The position numbers and the translations under genes are program-made. The notes under the pieces were generated by a model. It was given only the letters and a program-made list of their open reading frames with translations, made no database searches and was not told the origin of the DNA. A stretch of 64,000 bases of DNA, from assembly GCA_020543525.1 (NCBI GenBank), contig JAHYIO010000006.1, forward strand, positions 1,302,001-1,366,000. The letters are read 5' to 3'. This DNA is from Coriolopsis trogii (Eukaryota; Basidiomycota; Agaricomycetes; Polyporales; Polyporaceae). Of the stretch, positions 59,739-64,000 are shown in pieces; position 1 is the first letter of the stretch; each line of letters begins with the position of its first letter.

Positions 59739-61356
59739 CATCAGGAAAAGGTCCGGAACTGATCCGGACTGATGCTCTGAGATATACTGTTTAGCTCTGG
59801 CTGCGACTGATTTCCACTTACCGACTGAGTCTATCTGGCTACAGCTGAGTCCGTCTGGATCGGACGGACGCACTTGGACCTTCTTATATTGAAACTATCA
59901 ATCTCGTAGCTCAAGTGCTGGCGTTTATTTTCACCCTCCCTATCGGCAACATCCGGAGTTTTGGATCTCCGCTCTGGCGATGACGCGTTCCCTCGCAACT
60001 GCGTCTCAACACCCTCCTTGAACTTAAACCTCCATTTTCAGCTCGCAAGCTCGCGTTTCCTTCGTCGTCTGCCTGCCTGGTACTGGCTTGCCTAATCATC
60101 CTCATCTCTGAACATATTTCACTTCTCTATGACTCGACTCTCCTTACGGCTCAATTTCTCTCTGTTCCACTCCAAGATCAGTGCTGCAAGCCCTGATACC
60201 ACTCGTGAGTTGCCATCGATCGTCCGCCATTCCATCCTCAACCATTCATTTGTAATCTAGAAGGACTACCCATGGAATTGGACAACTGAAGTCCTGATTC
60301 CGTACGGTATGCCACTGAGGTCAGTATTAACCCACAAGCGGTTGATCGAGTGCTTCGTATCACAGGTGAGGTTTTCATTCCTAGGATATGCATATAAGGC
60401 ATTTGGTATCTATGCAGCGGGGGTAGTTCGAAGTCAGGCCCTTTGATCTCTTAGAGAGGGAAAGGGCTGGGCGTGCAACTTGGACGATGAAGACTCGGAC
60501 CACGAGGAGGACGACTAGGATCCCTGCCCCAGGAATAGATTGAAGACTGCAGAGTGCAAGGACGATGTTTGAACACGGCTAACGCGTCTGATGTGGCTTA
60601 GGTGCGTGACTGGCTACATATCATCATCTCTGACCCCGCCTTCTCACTATCTGAAAATCGCCAATTGAGACGTGGAGAAGATGCAGACACTGAACCGTCT
60701 GAGATGGAGAATGTCCATGTTAAGGTCTGATAAGCTGACCCGGGCAATGTATCCGACGGTGCTGACGATTCCTTCGTCATTTGTCAGGTGTGCTTATCCC
60801 TGCTGCCCCTGTGTGCTTCAGCCTGCCCGCACCTGTCTACCCATCAGTCTCTTGCACTCAATGCTCAGTGTTGTACGTATCATCCGAATTTTCATCAGTG
60901 CGGTACGCTGCACCATTGTCTCCCTTGTCTTGTCTGCATTACCCCTCACTCCGTATACATTTTCATTCCATAGTGTTGTTGATTCGCCATTTGACCGGTG
61001 TACCATCCATCCCGCATACTTAGATATATGTTCCGCATTACTTCCCGACGCTTCGAGTACCATACCATCGGATAGTATCATATTTGCTAATGTCCGTTCA
61101 GTTTGGCCCCGTTCAACACGGTTGCCGTGCATGTATGCTTTGTCACGTGAATCCCACACGTAGTGCATCTTAAGCAGCTGCAATTGTCTGAAATAGTCTG
61201 AGTACCGGTCTGATATGTTCTGAATGGCGTCTGGGACGCTCTGGGGCCAGAAAGTGAACCTTCTGGCTCCAGAACTCTGAGATGTTCTGAGATGTTCTGA
61301 GTCAGAGCGGCTCAGTTCGCCCCAGAGCGCCTCGGAGCTCGGACCTTTTCCTGATG
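59739..61356. mobile_element. Non-autonomous TIR element, copy 2
   Basis: 1618 bp, the same inverted termini and almost the same sequence as 20445-22063; differences are scattered substitutions, with about nine extra bases near the right end. It is flanked by a direct ACTA (59735-59738 and 61357-61360), a probable 4-bp target-site duplication. No transposase. The right end truncates the DUF6533-like gene on the minus strand. Confidence 0.85.
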
Positions 61357-62345
61357 ACTAAGCGGGGGTGTGCTACTAGTACTGTCCAGCGTTTCCAACT
61401 GACCCACCGGTGCCCTCGACGCAAACACGAGTTGGCTCTGTACCGAAAGGGCGACTGTCCCAGACGCATTGCCCATGTTATCCGCCGCCTTTCGGAGGTT
61501 GAGGAGCACGCGCGAGCAGAGCGCGCTGTGGATCACACGGGACGGCCTGCATTGTCCGTTTTCATATGAGCGATCGTCCCTCTCATGACGGAAATCTGAA
61601 GGGGACATACATCTGCACAAGGGCCTTGCCGGGGTGCTACGGTACAGAATCAGAGAGTTTGCTACATGCTAGGCGGGGGCTGTTGGACTGGGACTCACCG
61701 GTTCGAAGAGTGTGGTGTGGAGATTCGCCAGGGTAAGGAAGAGCATGATGATGTAGTTATATGAGCCTCGAGGGAGTGTTAGCTGGCGTCGATGAGGTAC
61801 CGCCTGAGCAGATGACACACCATCACGATACATTGTCCGGTAGAGCGTAGACCGGGACGAGGCCTTGGCTGCAAAGGTCGCGTGCGGTCAGAGACTTTCC
61901 CATTGGTACGGAGGGACCATAGATCGAACACGGGAGCTTACTAGACGTGGTCCATTGTTTGTAGACGGTCAGGGCGACTACGACTGCATGGTGAGGTTGT
62001 AGGCGTCCACATGTTCATAACGATATGGGGGGAGAGCACACGCACCTGTCTCGGAAATGAGCAGAAAAGCGGAAAGATACCAGTTTGGTTTGTCCGTGCT
62101 GCTCGGCAAACAACCAAATAGTCGCATGAACCCCGCGTTGGAGTCTTGCTCGGGATATGAACGTAAGCTGCGGATGTGCGACTCGACAGAGCAGGAGTTC
62201 ACTTACACGTCAGCCCGTCCTGATAGGCGTGGACTAGGATGAATGACGGAACGACGAGCGAGATCATGAGGATGACGAGCCCGACGCATATCGGACGTTT
62301 TAGCTCGTACAACGCCATGGTTCGTGCGACCAGTATGACTGAGTT
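61357..62345 (-). pseudogene. DUF6533-like multi-span membrane protein, 3' end cut by the TIR element
   Basis: Minus-strand exon pieces read ILVARTMALYELKRP with GLVILMISLVVPSFILV; then GCLPSSTDKPNWYLSAFLLI; VVALTVYKQWTTS; SSRSTLYRTMYRDG; YNYIIMLFLTLANLHTTLFE; and VIHSALCSRVLLNLRKAADN. The alternation of hydrophobic spans, a GC-containing loop and the C-terminal SRVLLNLR motif is typical of the large basidiomycete DUF6533-containing family of seven-span membrane proteins of unknown function. The frame then runs into the TIR element and stops 12 codons inside it. The N-terminal DUF6533 exons upstream of 62345 were not found with confidence. It may be a disrupted gene or one with a new C-terminus. 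Confidence 0.5.
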
Positions 62346-62713
62346 CGTGCGATGATGAGGTTGGCTTCTTCGTTGAGAAGGTGCTCAGGAAAGGACGTAC
62401 GCTCTGATAACCATGTGCCAATGGTATACTTATACGTCTGCATAACATCATCAAATTAGAACCACATCCAGCTCTAAAGGACGACTCACATCCTAGGGCC
62501 TGAAGGGTCTGAGAGTCGTGGATACTGTACTAGGAATAGAACGTGAGTAGATATGTCGTCATACGCAGGGTGAACTGACCAAACTGTTTCCTGCTCACGG
62601 GACCGTCGGTCCGGTTTTGTGATCGAGTATATCATGCTCATGCACGGAAGGTCGCACAGTTGGCTACTCTCTCGCTCTCACCACTCACGTCCTTCACCTG
62701 TAGAGAATATAGC
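62346..62713. other. Spacer upstream of the dehydrogenase
   Basis: About 370 bp. It may hold unrecognised 5' exons of the minus-strand membrane-protein gene, and the promoter of the plus-strand dehydrogenase. Confidence 0.3.
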
Positions 62714-63840
62714 ATGGCTGCTACACGTGTCCGCGTCGCGATTCTGGACGACTACCAAAACGTCGCATTCAAGTTCGCAGATTGGTCCGGCATCCGCGAC
62801 CGCCTCGAAATCGACTCCTTTCCTGACACCACAAACGACGAAGACGTCCTCGCAAAGAGACTCGAGCCGTACACTATCATCTGCACTATGCGCGAGCGCA
62901 CGAAATTCCCCGCGTCCCTTCTCGACAGGCTTCCAAATCTGCGCTTGATCACCACGACGGGGCCGTACAACGCGAGCATCAACGTCGCGCATGCGAAGAA
63001 AAAGGGCATCACCGTCTGCGGCACGGGTAGCAAGGGCAACTCGACCCTGGAGCACATCTGGGCCCTGATCCTGGCCACCGCGCGGCACATTGCCATCGAA
63101 GACGCGCGCGTGAAGGCGAGCGCTGTCCCCTGGCAAGCTACTGTGCCCATGGGGCTTGCAACCAGGACTCTCGGACTCGTGGGCGTGGGCAAGTTGGGTG
63201 CTGCGACTGCGAAGGTGAGTTTGTACTCGGCTATACGGGACTGGACGTGCACAGCGGAACTACTGACCAACGATCTTCTTCCCAGATTGCGCAGGCCTTC
63301 GGGATGGAAGTCATAGGCTGGTCCCCGAACCTCACGCCGAAGCGTGCAGCGAGTGCGGGCGTTGGGTTTGTCTCGACGAAGGAGGAGCTGTTCAAGCGAA
63401 GCGACATCGTCTCGGTCCATATGGTTCTGTCCGAGCGGTCGCGAGGCATGATCACCGCCGCCGACCTGGAGCTGATGAAGCCGACAGCATTCTTCATCAA
63501 CACCTCGCGCGGGCCGCTCGTCGACGAGAAGGCACTTGTCGAGGTGCTGAAGGCCAAGCGTATTGCGGGGGCGGGGCTAGACGTGTTCGATGATGAACCA
63601 TTGCCGCTGGCCCATCCGATCCGGAAGCTTGACAACGTTACCCTGAGTCCTCATACGGGCTATGTCAGTGACTCGAACTATGAAGTGCGTGTTTATGATG
63701 ATCTCATAGCGCTAGAGGTTGTGGCGACTTATGACCAATGACAGGCTTTCTGGGGACATACAGTGGAGAATATGGCAGGCTTCCTTGACGGAAAACCGAC
63801 GCGTGTTATCGGTGCTGAGTCCGATGCACGTTACCGCTGA
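62714..63840 (+). CDS. D-isomer-specific 2-hydroxyacid dehydrogenase
   Basis: Exons 62714-63214, 63286-63684 and 63745-63840; 331 residues. NAD-dependent reduction of a 2-keto acid, or the reverse, probably cytosolic. The Rossmann motif is GLVGVGKLG (GxGxxG). The catalytic set is complete: Arg in INTSRGPLVDE, Glu in DVFDDEPLP and His in LSPHTGYVSD. The N-terminal lobe starts VRVAILDDYQNVAFKFADW, a common opening in fungal members of this family. The last exon reads AFWGHTVENMAGFLDGKPTR. It lies next to the transposon-rich block but is intact. The exact substrate (glyoxylate, hydroxypyruvate or phosphoglycerate type) cannot be told from sequence. Confidence 0.9.
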
Positions 63841-64000
63841 AGAGCCTTGGCTTGGTGAAAGCCGCTCAAGAGATGCTCCAGTAATGTGTTTGTATGTCAC
63901 CAATGGTATTGCAATATCCTCTTCAGTGTCGAGTCGGAAGTGACACCAAAGACAAACGTATCTATGTACCTCGGCCAGCAATCTGTCAACGTTGTTACGC
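63841..64000. other. Window end, no feature seen
   Basis: 160 bp downstream of the dehydrogenase, presumably its 3' untranslated region and flanking DNA. Confidence 0.3.

Overview
The window reads as nuclear DNA of an agaricomycete fungus (Basidiomycota), most likely a polypore or close relative. The evidence is: many short (about 50-110 bp) GT-AG introns; split H2A and H2B genes with the C-terminal H2B and H2A.X-type tails usual in fungi; and family expansions typical of mushroom-forming fungi (F-box proteins, FunK1-type kinase, NACHT STAND protein, DUF6533-like membrane protein, a basidiomycete-type deaminase, tandem SDRs, a P450). No bacterial-style operons, CRISPR arrays or rRNA genes were seen. 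Assignments were made by reading the sequence; no database was searched.

Layout. 1-10 kb: a large F-box gene on the minus strand, three tandem smaller F-box paralogues (the middle one with a stop codon) plus a relic of a fourth, then a divergent H2B/H2A pair. 10-16 kb: a decayed 344-bp tandem repeat and a seven-exon gene joining a coiled-coil region to a UBE3D/Ipa1-type E2-binding domain. 16-18.5 kb: a 13-exon cytochrome P450. 18.6-24.1 kb: a NACHT (NLR-like) gene on the minus strand, broken by a stop and by a 1.62-kb terminal-inverted-repeat (TIR) element. 24-30 kb: gene-poor, repeat-rich DNA with decayed ORFs, tRNA-like relics and a candidate second TIR element. 30-34 kb: a two-RRM RNA-binding protein with a long Gln/Pro-rich tail. 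35.5-40.2 kb: a second H2A/H2B pair followed by a second copy of the large F-box gene, in inverted order relative to 0-10 kb. 40-43 kb: a deaminase-fold protein. 43-44.2 kb: a broken Skt5/Chs4-like Sel1-repeat pseudogene. 45.6-48.5 kb: another F-box gene and a C2H2 zinc-finger gene. 49.9-53 kb: two tandem SDR genes. 55.6-62.3 kb: a transposon-rich block with a broken FunK1 kinase, a 320-bp MITE inside it, a 0.93-kb foldback element with 349-bp arms, the second copy of the 1.62-kb TIR element, and a DUF6533-like gene cut by that element. 62.7-63.8 kb: a D-2-hydroxyacid dehydrogenase.

The strongest structural signal is an inverted segmental duplication: F-box(-)...H2B(-)/H2A(+) on the left and H2A(-)/H2B(+)...F-box(+) on the right. 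The two H2B genes and the H2A cores keep the same exon lengths, but the right-hand H2A has a different last exon: it lacks the SQE phosphorylation motif and carries an unrelated 30-codon tail. The second signal is recent transposition into gene families that vary between individuals (NACHT, FunK1, DUF6533).
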